Shown here: piece by piece, positions 1 to 6,804 of the stretch | Layout: each line of letters begins with the position of its first letter | Position numbering within the stretch: position 1 is the stretch's first letter | Assembly: GCA_003220955.1 (NCBI GenBank) | Contig: QHTW01000133.1 | Span: 1-10,624, forward strand | Source: Gemmatimonadota bacterium | GTDB lineage: Bacteria > Gemmatimonadota > Gemmatimonadetes > Gemmatimonadales > GWC2-71-9 | Direction of reading: 5' to 3' | DNA: 10,624 nt | The notes under the pieces: generated by a model | What the model saw: the letters and a program-made list of their open reading frames with translations, nothing else | The model's database searches: none | Told to the model about the DNA's origin: nothing | Program-made: the position numbers and the translations under genes

Positions 1-35
1 GGTGACGTTGCAACGGGTCGGCCCACCCACCGCGC

Positions 36-61
36 GTCCGGACACCCTCACGATTCCGGAC
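36..61 (-). terminator. Inverted repeat after the kinase gene, possible weak terminator
   Basis: The arms GTCCGGA (36-42) and TCCGGAC (55-61) are perfect 7-base complements around a 12-base loop. They lie 31 bases beyond the stop codon of the Ser/Thr kinase gene, the last gene of the leftward operon. The transcript could fold into a G+C-rich hairpin here. No U-tract follows on the minus strand, so a classical Rho-independent terminator is not shown. A mixed role or chance palindrome is possible. Confidence 0.25.
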
Positions 62-91
62 GCACCTCCCGCAAATGCGAGGGCCTGGTAG

Positions 92-1951
92 CTATTTTAG
101 GTCGTTGACCGCCGCCAACCGCCAGCCGACATCCTTCCTCTCGAATCGCATCGCAAAACGCCGGCGGTCCACTCGTGGCGCTCCACCCCGCGCCGGCACG
201 TACTGAAACATCGCGCGCACCTTTCCGGTCGCGACGGCGCCGCGCACCTTGAAATCGTCCACGGTGAACTTGGCCGTGATTTGATTCCAGCCTCGGAAGA
301 ATTCCTCCCACCCGCGGCGCTCCTGGTCGGTCAAACCCGGATAGAGAACGCGAATGTTCGTAATCCGCTCGCTCGACAATGCTCTGCCAAGATCGGCGAG
401 CAGCACGTCGATCGCGGCGCGTGCCTCCGCGGGCTGCGTGCTGGGCGGCGCGATGCCGGCATCGATGCCGACCTGTTCGGCGCTTTGGGCGGCCACCTTG
501 GCCAGCGTAAAATCCTGTTGCCGTAACAGCGATTCAGCGCGGGCGAGAAAGATGCCGGCATTCGCGGCCGCCGCGCCGGTTGGAAGCGCCTGGACGACCG
601 GCTGCACGCGCGCCACCATCTGCTGCGCTTCCCGATCCATGACTCGCGCCTGTGCGCGCGCGTGTCCGTACTGCATGGCGGCTTCCACATAGCCCCGCAA
701 CGCGCGCGTCTGATCGCCGGCCCGGAGCGCCTGCTCCGACGCCTGAAACATCGTCTCCGCAAGAATCATCGCGGGGACGTTGTTCTTCTCGGCGCCGGCG
801 GCCAGCGCGCGATCACGGGCCGCGAGAGCCGTGTCCCGCCGCGCAGTCACGGCCATGGAGACCGGTTCGGCATCCGTCGCGGCCCGCGGGGGGACCGGGA
901 GAGGAGCCGCCGGCGCAGCGACGATCGCCCGTGGCCGCACCGTGGTTCCGTTATCGACGGACGCGGGGCCCGGGGCGTACAGCAACAAAATGACGACCGC
1001 CGTGAGGGCGCCGAGAACGGCGAGACGCCACTTCATCGGGGCGTGCGTAATCAGCTTGAGCACGGGCCGTGGCAGCGGTGTCCACCGTCCCAGCGGCTGC
1101 GTCGCTGCGTCGTCGGCACCCGACAGGGCCGAGCGAATCCCTTGCAGCGTGCCCATCATCTGGCCCGCGGATTCGTAGCGCTCGTGCGGAACCTTGTTCA
1201 TCGCCTTGGCGACGACGCGCTCGAGGGCCGCCGGAATCGACGGCGCGACGGTGCGCAGCGGGCGCGGCTCCGTCGTCAGAACCTGATAGAGCACGCCATG
1301 CACCGACTCGGCCTCGAAGGGCCGCTGGTAGGTGAGCAACTCGTACAGCATGCAGCCGACGGAGAAGACGTCCGTCGCGGCGGTGATCGCGCCATTGGTA
1401 ATTTGCTCGGGCGCCATGTAGGTCGGCGTGCCGACGATCGCGCCGGAGCCGGTCGCGTCGCCCTTCTGCAGGCGCGCGATCCCGAAGTCCATGATTTTCA
1501 CGCGGCCGTCGGGCATGACGCGGACGTTCGACGGCTTGACGTCGCGATGAATCACGCCACGCTGATGCGCGAAATGCAGACCGGCGAGCACTTCGATCGT
1601 GATGTCCAGCTTGCGCTCGAGCGCGAGCGGATCCCGCAGCGCGATCATGTCGGAGAGATCGCGCCCCTCGACGAGCTCCATCGCGATGAACAGCTGGCCT
1701 TCGGATTCGCCGAGATCGTAGACCGTGACGATGTTGGCGTGTTGGATTGCGCCGGCCGCGCGCGCTTCGCGAAGAAAACGCTCCTGCATGTCGCGCGTCT
1801 TGCGGAAGCTCGAGCTCAGCAACTTCAGCGCCACGTAACGCCGCAGCACCGTGTCGTAGGCTTTCCACACGATGCCCATCGCCCCTTCGCCGAGCAGCTG
1901 GTGCAGCTCGTACTTGCCGAGCCGGCGATAGCGTTGCTGCGATTCGCTCAT
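92..1951 (-). CDS. Membrane-anchored Hanks-type serine/threonine protein kinase with an exterior C-terminal domain
   Basis: This is a predicted protein kinase of 619 residues that phosphorylates Ser/Thr of unknown targets. Residues about 12-275 carry the kinase fold: glycine loop GEGAMG (21-26), VALK lysine K43, helix-C glutamate E62, catalytic loop HRDVKPSN with D137, DFG (155-157) and APE (180-182), so it looks catalytically intact. One hydrophobic span follows (about 308-327), placing the rest outside the cytoplasmic membrane. That part has an Ala-rich helical stretch (about 345-505) and a final ~110 residues resembling an NTF2/SnoaL-like fold (my inference from the W/F spacing). There are no PASTA repeats. 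The ATG at 1951 overlaps the TGA of the upstream gene as ATGA and is preferred to the in-frame GTG at 1963. It is last in the leftward operon, so it may sense the envelope and feed back on sugar-nucleotide supply; this role is inferred. Confidence 0.9.
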   Translation of the reverse strand: MSESQQRYRRLGKYELHQLLGEGAMGIVWKAYDTVLRRYVALKLLSSSFRKTRDMQERFLREARAAGAIQHANIVTVYDLGESEGQLFIAMELVEGRDLSDMIALRDPLALERKLDITIEVLAGLHFAHQRGVIHRDVKPSNVRVMPDGRVKIMDFGIARLQKGDATGSGAIVGTPTYMAPEQITNGAITAATDVFSVGCMLYELLTYQRPFEAESVHGVLYQVLTTEPRPLRTVAPSIPAALERVVAKAMNKVPHERYESAGQMMGTLQGIRSALSGADDAATQPLGRWTPLPRPVLKLITHAPMKWRLAVLGALTAVVILLLYAPGPASVDNGTTVRPRAIVAAPAAPLPVPPRAATDAEPVSMAVTARRDTALAARDRALAAGAEKNNVPAMILAETMFQASEQALRAGDQTRALRGYVEAAMQYGHARAQARVMDREAQQMVARVQPVVQALPTGAAAANAGIFLARAESLLRQQDFTLAKVAAQSAEQVGIDAGIAPPSTQPAEARAAIDVLLADLGRALSSERITNIRVLYPGLTDQERRGWEEFFRGWNQITAKFTVDDFKVRGAVATGKVRAMFQYVPARGGAPRVDRRRFAMRFERKDVGWRLAAVNDLK

Positions 1952-3117
1952 CGCGTCAGCCACTCGTACGCGCGACTCAAGTAGGAGCGCATCGCCTCGC
2001 TCACCTCGACGTGGCGCCGCGGCAGAACGCGTTCGACGACCGCCAAAAACTTCTGCTGCGTCATGCGTTCTGATGCGGAGCCTCCCCAGTCGAAGGGCGC
2101 GACGTACTTGGGTGCACGCACACCATCGAAGACGCTGGCGCCCGCGCCGATCACGGTTCCCGTATTGAGCAGGGTACCGATCGCCGTTTTGGCGTGGTCG
2201 CCGACTAGACTACCCAGGAATTGGTGTCCGGTTTCCAGGACCGCGCCCGCGATCTCCAGACGCACGGGACCATAGGTGTTCTTCAGATTTGAGGTCGTCG
2301 TGCCAGCCGCGAGATTCACCCAGCGACCCAGCACCGAATGTCCCACGAAGCCCTCGTGCGTTTTGTTGGCGTAGCCGAGCATCACGGTGGTGGACATTTC
2401 GCCATGGACCACCGACCACGGGCCGATCGCGGAGCCGCGAATGGCGCCGCCGACGAGCCGTGCGTTCGCGCCCACCCAGAGCGGTCCCTCGAGACGCGTG
2501 CCGCTGCGCACTTCGACGCCGCTTTCCAGTACCACCGGACCATTGCGCGTGTCGAACAGCACTCCCGGCTCGATGGCTCCTTCATGCACCGCCACCCAGG
2601 TTGGGTCACCGATCACGGTGCTTCCCTTGGGCACGGGATCCGAATCACCGAGGAGTTTGATCGTGTCTTCGCGTAGCAGCTGCTCGAGCGCGCCCACGAG
2701 ATCATAGACGCCCCGCAACAGGACACCGTCGACGTTCGTGGCTTGCGCGTGAGCGACGGGCCCCTCCCACGTCGCGCCCGCGGGAACGGCCCATCCGACC
2801 GTGATGCCTTCGTGGATGAGCCGCGTGGGCGCGTCGGGCAGGGGGCCCGCGAGTCCGCGCGGCGCAAACGTAGACGATCCGATGACGGCGGGTCCCGCGA
2901 CGGCGCGGCGTGGCTCCACACGCGGTACGCCGGGCTCGGGAAAGCCGGCGAGATGCGGCAGCGCGAAGATCGCCGTCGCTTCCGCGCCGACGAAGGTCTC
3001 CCACCGTTCGCGCACGAGATGCGCCCCCGCGCGCAGCTCCGAGAGCGGCCGGATCCCGGCAAACGGAGCCCAAGTAGGACCGTCGTCGGGATCGAGGAGA
3101 TACAGCGCATGGGTCAT
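1948..3117 (-). CDS. Alternative GlmU-type sugar nucleotidyltransferase / N-acetyltransferase (left-handed beta helix)
   Basis: The protein has 389 residues and the two-part build of the alternative bacterial GlmU family (NTP_transf_4 N-terminus plus hexapeptide helix), proposed to make UDP-GlcNAc. The N-terminus has the family pattern: LLDPDD (7-12), W-x-PF, RP (23-24), ELRAG (27-31) and RERWE (36-40). It lacks the classical GGxGTR loop. From about 165 to 340 it shows hexapeptide-like repeats with many I/V-G turns. NKTHEGFVG (251-259) followed by NLAAGTTTSNLK aligns with the GlmU acetyltransferase active site; H254 matches its catalytic histidine. The ATG at 3117 overlaps the manC stop as ATGA and begins exactly at the conserved N-terminus. 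An in-frame start at 3189 would lie inside manC and add 24 unrelated residues. The acyl and sugar substrates are inferred from the family, not shown here. Confidence 0.85.
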   Translation of the reverse strand: MTHALYLLDPDDGPTWAPFAGIRPLSELRAGAHLVRERWETFVGAEATAIFALPHLAGFPEPGVPRVEPRRAVAGPAVIGSSTFAPRGLAGPLPDAPTRLIHEGITVGWAVPAGATWEGPVAHAQATNVDGVLLRGVYDLVGALEQLLREDTIKLLGDSDPVPKGSTVIGDPTWVAVHEGAIEPGVLFDTRNGPVVLESGVEVRSGTRLEGPLWVGANARLVGGAIRGSAIGPWSVVHGEMSTTVMLGYANKTHEGFVGHSVLGRWVNLAAGTTTSNLKNTYGPVRLEIAGAVLETGHQFLGSLVGDHAKTAIGTLLNTGTVIGAGASVFDGVRAPKYVAPFDWGGSASERMTQQKFLAVVERVLPRRHVEVSEAMRSYLSRAYEWLTR

Positions 3118-4124
3118 AGGCGCTGCACCAGCGCTTTCAGCCTGTCGGCGCGCCCAGTCGGCATCACCAGGGTGTGCCCATTCGCGCACACCACGACCAT
3201 GTCGTCGACGCCTTCGACAGCGATGTGCTCGTGTTCCGTCCAGACGACCGAATTACGCACGTCATCGCCCAGCGTGACATTGCCGACCGTGACGTTGCCG
3301 CGCGCGTCGCGCTTGCGCACACGCAGCAGCGCATCCCACGACCCGATATCGTCCCAGGGAAACGTGCCCGCGACGACTGCCAGACGGGTCGTCCGCTCGA
3401 GCACCGCCACGTCCACGGCGACGGGCTTCACTGCGGCGAAGAATCGCGCTGCGTCGCCGGCGTTCAGCGCGGACCATCCAGCGGCGAGCTCCTTCGCGTA
3501 CGCGCCCGCCTCGCCGAGAAAACGGGCGGCGCCCCAGGCGAACAAGCCGCTGTTCCAGAGCGCGCCCCTGCGTCGCAACAACGCGGCCCGCGCGGGACTT
3601 GGCTTTTCGATGAACCGCTTGACCTTGTGGGCATCGCCTGCCGGCTTGCCCGGCACGATGTAGCCATAGCCCGGCTCGTTGCGCGTCGGTTTGACGCCGA
3701 CCGTCACGAGCACGTCCTGTTCGGCGGCGACACCAAGCGCGTCTGTGGCCGCCGCGCGAAACGCGCGGTCGTCCCCAACGGCCCAATCGGCGTGCAGCGA
3801 GAGCATCGCGCCGCCGGGATCATGTTTCGCCACCCAATGCGCGGCCCACGCGAGCGCCGGCGCGGTGGAGGCGGCGCGCGGCTCAGCGAAGATGTTCGCC
3901 TCCGGGACCTCCGGGACCGTCGCGGCGACCTGCTCGACGATGAGAGGGCCCGTCAAGATGAGGATGCGCTCGGCCGGCACGAGCCCACGCAGGCGGGAGA
4001 CCGCTTGCGCGAGCAACGGTCGATCACCGGTGAGCGGGAGGAGCTGCTTGGGACGCTCCGGCGTCGAGAGCGGCCAGAATCGCGTTCCCGAACCGCCGGC
4101 GAGAATCGCGGCCCACGTGCTCAC
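3114..4124 (-). CDS. manC: Mannose-1-phosphate guanylyltransferase (GDP-mannose pyrophosphorylase)
   Basis: It makes GDP-mannose from GTP and mannose 1-phosphate in the cytoplasm, a precursor for envelope polysaccharides and deoxysugars. The 336 residues contain the nucleotidyltransferase signature LAGGSGTRFWPLS (8-20) with PKQ (25-27), the EPGYGYI segment (150-156), FIEKP (171-175), WNSGLFAW (190-197) and WDDIGSWDALL (257-267), in the order expected for the family. It lacks the C-terminal isomerase domain of bifunctional type II enzymes. The usual PADH metal-binding motif reads HADW (111-114), keeping the Asp but replacing the following His. The start is GTG at 4124, overlapping the response-regulator TGA as GTGA, with a GAAGG at 4134-4138 nine bases upstream. 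Another hexose 1-phosphate substrate is possible but mannose fits best. Confidence 0.9.
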   Translation of the reverse strand: MSTWAAILAGGSGTRFWPLSTPERPKQLLPLTGDRPLLAQAVSRLRGLVPAERILILTGPLIVEQVAATVPEVPEANIFAEPRAASTAPALAWAAHWVAKHDPGGAMLSLHADWAVGDDRAFRAAATDALGVAAEQDVLVTVGVKPTRNEPGYGYIVPGKPAGDAHKVKRFIEKPSPARAALLRRRGALWNSGLFAWGAARFLGEAGAYAKELAAGWSALNAGDAARFFAAVKPVAVDVAVLERTTRLAVVAGTFPWDDIGSWDALLRVRKRDARGNVTVGNVTLGDDVRNSVVWTEHEHIAVEGVDDMVVVCANGHTLVMPTGRADRLKALVQRL

Positions 4125-4516
4125 TTGGGGTCGCCTTCGTTGGCGTCCCCGAACATCATGGCGATGCGCTGGCTCAGCTTGGTCGGGCTGAACGGTTTGG
4201 TGACGAGCGCGGCACCGAGGCGGCGCGCTTCGCGGAGAATCCGGTCCTCGCCTTCCGCAGTCAGGACGAGTACGGGAAGTCGCGCGGTGCCGCCCTGCTT
4301 GCGCAGATCGCGCAAGAAGTCGAGACCCGAACCGTCGGGGAGGTGCAGATCGAGCAGCAGCGCGTCAGTGGGAGGCGCGGTGCGCATCGCGATCCGCGCT
4401 TCGTCCAGCGTACGCGCGAAGCTCACGCGATACCCGAGCTGCTCGAGATACGGACGCAAGACGAGCCCGATATGCGGCTCGTCGTCTACTACGAGAAGGT
4501 GTCGAGCGGTGGTCAC
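4121..4516 (-). CDS. Single-domain response regulator (receiver domain only)
   Basis: This 131-residue cytoplasmic protein is a CheY-like phosphoacceptor with no output domain. The acidic pair D11-D12, phosphorylation site D56 within LLLDLHLPDGSG, switch residue T86 and conserved lysine K107 followed by P are all present, so it should accept phosphate from a histidine kinase. The end is a short polar tail (about 122-131), leaving no room for DNA-binding. The GTG start at 4516 has a strong purine-rich ribosome binding site (GGAGGGGGGG, 4523-4532). Its stop overlaps the manC start. Between a roadblock protein and manC, it probably acts by protein-protein contact or in a phosphorelay. No kinase lies next to it on the same strand; the histidine kinase at 6779 is the nearest candidate partner. 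Confidence 0.9.
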   Translation of the reverse strand: MTTARHLLVVDDEPHIGLVLRPYLEQLGYRVSFARTLDEARIAMRTAPPTDALLLDLHLPDGSGLDFLRDLRKQGGTARLPVLVLTAEGEDRILREARRLGAALVTKPFSPTKLSQRIAMMFGDANEGDPK

Positions 4517-4522
4517 TGCGGA

Positions 4523-4532
4523 CCCCCCCTCC
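4523..4532 (-). promoter_or_regulatory. Strong ribosome binding site for the response regulator
   Basis: On the minus strand the sequence GGAGGGGGGG precedes the GTG at 4516 by six bases, with a GGAGG core eleven bases away. It is the clearest Shine-Dalgarno in the leftward operon and supports the GTG as the start. The neighbouring genes rely on 4-base overlaps or on a near-leaderless start instead. Confidence 0.65.
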
Positions 4533-4534
4533 GC

Positions 4535-4888
4535 TTACAGCAGCCCGGCGATGGCCGTGCGGTGGCGGCGGAGATCGAACAGGAGGGCGCCCACGTTCGT
4601 CGCCGGCTGCACCAGCACGATAAGGAGCGCATCGGCGTTGAGAACGGCAACGATCGCCAGTCCCTTGCCGAATTCGAGGACGGCGGTGGTGAAATCGCCG
4701 CGTCCCCCCGCATCGCCGAGCTGTCCCATGTGCGTGATCACGGTGGGCAGGATGGCCGCAACGCTCTCGGCGTCCACACCGTTGGCCACGCGCGAATCGA
4801 TGGGCAGCCCGTCGCGGCCCACTACCACCACGGCGTCCACGCCGTTGGAACGGCTCAGGACTTCAACGACATCGCGGATGGTCGCCAT
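4535..4888 (-). CDS. Roadblock/LC7 domain protein (MglB-like)
   Basis: This small cytoplasmic protein (117 residues from the ATG at 4888) fits the roadblock/LC7 fold. It has an N-terminal helix (MATIRDVVEVLSR), then GVDAVVVVGRDGLPIDS (about 16-32), a central helix with ILPTVITHMGQL and a hydrophobic strand pair (AIVAVLNADALLIVLVQ) before the last helix. Such proteins dimerise and often regulate Ras-like GTPases, as MglB does for MglA; no GTPase gene lies in this window. An in-frame TTG at 4927 would add 13 residues, but those codons have low third-position G+C and the TTG coincides with a plausible -35 box, so I prefer the ATG. It is the first gene of the leftward operon, 18 bases before the response regulator. 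The role in switching is inferred from the family. Confidence 0.82.
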   Translation of the reverse strand: MATIRDVVEVLSRSNGVDAVVVVGRDGLPIDSRVANGVDAESVAAILPTVITHMGQLGDAGGRGDFTTAVLEFGKGLAIVAVLNADALLIVLVQPATNVGALLFDLRRHRTAIAGLL

Positions 4889-4898
4889 ACGCGCGGGC

Positions 4899-4927
4899 AA
4901 CGTAGGATTCTGGGAAGTCGAAGTCAA
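4899..4927 (-). promoter_or_regulatory. Predicted promoter of the leftward operon
   Basis: On the minus strand TTGACT (4927-4922) is followed after 17 bases by TACGTT (4904-4899), which fits a sigma-70 -35 and a TANNNT -10. The ATG of the roadblock gene lies 10 bases beyond the -10 box, so transcription would start only a few bases before, or at, the start codon. No Shine-Dalgarno is visible, which fits a leaderless message. The prediction rests on consensus match and spacing only. Confidence 0.5.
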
Positions 4928-4941
4928 GCAGTCACTATGGG

Positions 4942-4971
4942 TTGACCCACTCGAAGCTGGCCCTGTAAGTT
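4942..4971 (+). promoter_or_regulatory. Predicted promoter of the rightward operon
   Basis: TTGACC (4942-4947) is followed after 18 bases by TAAGTT (4966-4971); an overlapping choice is TGTAAG (4964-4969) with a 16-base spacer. The ATG of the lipoprotein gene at 4984 lies 12 bases past the -10 box and has no Shine-Dalgarno, so the message would be leaderless or nearly so. Its -35 box is only 14 bases from the -35 box of the opposing promoter, so one bound regulator could affect both operons. Confidence 0.5.
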
Positions 4972-4983
4972 CTCCACACTTCC

Positions 4984-5544
4984 ATGCGTTACCTCACTCT
5001 GCTGTTGTCTGCCTGTGGCGCCGTCGCGGCTGCCGCGTGCGGCGATTCCACCGGCTTGCAGGCGTTCCGGACCAACGTGGTCGACACCTTCTCGCTGTAT
5101 GCCCTGAGTGGTACGCCGGTCAGCAAACCCTCGGGCTACGCGATGCTGAACGGGCCGGTCCGAACCGAGCAGGTGGTGTCCTTCGACTTCGCGTTCGACA
5201 TCGATACTGCTGGCCGGGCGGTGTTTCTCCCGACTGGCGCGTTGAAGCTCGGCCGCCAGTCCGGTCTCCAAATCAGCAAGCTGGCGTTCGACTCGATTCG
5301 GTTCGCGCCCACGGACAATTATCAGCTCGACAGCGCTGTCGTCGTGCATGACAGCAGCGTCGTGCTCGCGCACTCGGCCCAAGTCGCCTGCGGGAACGGT
5401 TTCTTGAGCGCCTTCTACGCGAAGCTGCGCATCCTGACCATCGACACGACCTCGACGCCCAACGGGCGGCGCATCGACTTCGAGATTCTCGCCGACCTCA
5501 ACTGCGGCTTTCGCGGGCTCGAACCAGGCCTGCCGAAGAACTAA
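4984..5544 (+). CDS. Small predicted lipoprotein of unknown function
   Basis: The 186-residue product begins with a signal peptide: R2, a hydrophobic core (LTLLLSACGAVAAAA) and a lipobox-like AAAC with Cys19, then GDST. Lipid attachment at C19 is expected, with Asp at +3. The mature part is rich in beta-type segments (FDFAFDID at 67-74, SIRFAPTDNYQLDSAVVV, RIDFEILADLNC) and holds two cysteines, C136 and C174, that could form a disulfide outside the cytoplasm. I do not recognise a family. The ATG at 4984 starts close to the predicted promoter. It is the first gene of the rightward operon and ends three bases before serS. The shared transcript does not itself indicate a related function. An alternative cleavage at C11 is less likely because the hydrophobic core would be too short. 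Confidence 0.8.
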   Translation: MRYLTLLLSACGAVAAAACGDSTGLQAFRTNVVDTFSLYALSGTPVSKPSGYAMLNGPVRTEQVVSFDFAFDIDTAGRAVFLPTGALKLGRQSGLQISKLAFDSIRFAPTDNYQLDSAVVVHDSSVVLAHSAQVACGNGFLSAFYAKLRILTIDTTSTPNGRRIDFEILADLNCGFRGLEPGLPKN

Positions 5545-5547
5545 CAC

Positions 5548-6804
5548 GTGATCGACCTGAAGTTGCTGCGCGCCTCGCCCGGTCAGGTGCGAGCGGCGCT
5601 CGCCCGTCGGGGCGATCCGGGATTGACGCGGCTGCTCGACGAGATCGAAGCGCTCGACATGAAACGGCGCACGCTGACGGCGCAGCTCGACACGTTCAAG
5701 GCCGAGCGCAACGACGCCGCGAAAGCGGATGCGCTCGCCGCGAAGTCGCAGGGCGGACTGCCGGCCGCGATCGTCGTCGAGCGCAAGAAGCTCGGTGAGC
5801 GCATCACGAGTCTTGAGTCCGAGCTGCGCCAGATCGAGACGACGCTCGAGGCGAAGGCTCTTTTCGTTCCCAACTCGCCACTCAGCGATGTGCCTGATGA
5901 AGTCACTGTGTTACGAAGTTGGGGAGCTCCGGCGCCGAAAGGCGGCAAGCCGCATTGGGAGATCGCGGAGCAGCTCGGGATCCTGGACTTGCCCGCCGGC
6001 GCGAAACTCGCCGGTTCGGGATTCCCGGTGCTCAAGGGAGTGGGTGCGCGGCTGGCGCGCGCGCTCATCAACTTCATGCTCGATCTCCACACCCGCGAAC
6101 ACGGCTACACCGAGGTCGAGCCGCCGTTTCTGGTGCGGCGTGAAGTCATGATCGGCACCGGACAGCTGCCCAAGTTCGAAGACGACGTGTATCGCACCAC
6201 AGACGATCTGTTTCTCATCCCCACCGGGGAGGTTCCAGTGACGAACCTGCACCGGGACGAGATCCTCGACGGCACGACGCTGCCACTGGGCTACGTCGCA
6301 TACACGCCATGTTTCCGACGCGAAGCGGGCGCGGCGGGGAAAGACACGCGCGGGCTGCTCCGTGTCCATCAGTTCGACAAGGTGGAGCTGGTGCGCTTCT
6401 GCCGCGCGAGCGATTCGCCGGCCGAGCACGAGACGCTCACCGGGCATGCCGAAGCGGTGCTGCGACGCCTGGAGCTGCCCTATCGCGTGGCGGTGTTAGC
6501 GGTCAACGACTTCGGGTTCGCGGCGGGGAAGACCTACGATCTCGAGGCGTGGGCGCCGGGGGTCGGCCAGTGGCTCGAGGTCTCGAGCTCGAGCACGTTC
6601 ACTGATTTTCAGGCGCGCCGCGCCAACATCCGCTGTCGCCCCCGTCCGGGTGAGAAGCCGGAGTTCGTGCACACGCTGAACGCGTCAGGGGTGGCGCTGC
6701 CGCGGACGATCGCCGCATTGCTCGAGACCCACCAGCAGCCCGACGGCTCGGTCGTGATCCCTCCGGCGTTAGTGCCGTATGTCGGCACTGACCGAATTGC
6801 CTAA
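5548..6804 (+). CDS. serS: Seryl-tRNA synthetase
   Basis: This class II synthetase charges tRNA-Ser (and tRNA-Sec if present) with serine in the cytoplasm. The 418 residues are full length for the family. Residues 1-105 form the N-terminal tRNA-binding arm, a long coiled coil beginning MIDLKLLRASP. The core shows TGEVPVTNLHRDEIL (226-240), motif 2 FRREAGAAGKDTRGLLRVHQF (256-276), the serine-site region LEVSSSSTFTDFQARRANIR (343-362) and motif 3 NASGVALPRTIAALLE (378-393). The usual SSCSN is SSSST here, and NGSG is NASG. The GTG start at 5548 matches the conserved N-terminus and lies three bases after the lipoprotein stop. The 3' end overlaps the histidine kinase by 26 bases, so the two are probably translationally coupled. 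Confidence 0.97.
   Translation: MIDLKLLRASPGQVRAALARRGDPGLTRLLDEIEALDMKRRTLTAQLDTFKAERNDAAKADALAAKSQGGLPAAIVVERKKLGERITSLESELRQIETTLEAKALFVPNSPLSDVPDEVTVLRSWGAPAPKGGKPHWEIAEQLGILDLPAGAKLAGSGFPVLKGVGARLARALINFMLDLHTREHGYTEVEPPFLVRREVMIGTGQLPKFEDDVYRTTDDLFLIPTGEVPVTNLHRDEILDGTTLPLGYVAYTPCFRREAGAAGKDTRGLLRVHQFDKVELVRFCRASDSPAEHETLTGHAEAVLRRLELPYRVAVLAVNDFGFAAGKTYDLEAWAPGVGQWLEVSSSSTFTDFQARRANIRCRPRPGEKPEFVHTLNASGVALPRTIAALLETHQQPDGSVVIPPALVPYVGTDRIA

Noticed and set aside
662..1984. A 440-codon plus-strand frame opposite the Ser/Thr kinase.
   Set aside because: It is an antisense shadow of an intact kinase gene.
3118..3189. An upstream in-frame start for the GlmU-like gene at 3189.
   Set aside because: It would overlap the manC coding end by 76 bases, and the conserved family N-terminus begins exactly at the ATGA junction at 3117.
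4889..4927. TTG at 4927 as start of the roadblock gene.
   Set aside because: The 13 added codons have poor third-position G+C, there is no ribosome binding site, and the TTG fits better as part of the -35 box.
3174..5351. A 725-codon open frame on the plus strand across manC, the response regulator, the roadblock gene and into the lipoprotein gene.
   Set aside because: It runs antisense to four well-supported genes, is Arg-rich with no recognisable domain, and is the kind of long shadow frame that high G+C codon bias creates.
4924..5547. A 207-codon minus-strand frame opposite the lipoprotein gene.
   Set aside because: The plus-strand product has a proper signal peptide and lipobox; the minus product has no motif, and it would cover both promoters.
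5545..5550. Palindrome CACGTG at the serS start as an operator.
   Set aside because: It is six bases only, includes the GTG start codon and is expected by chance in such sequence.
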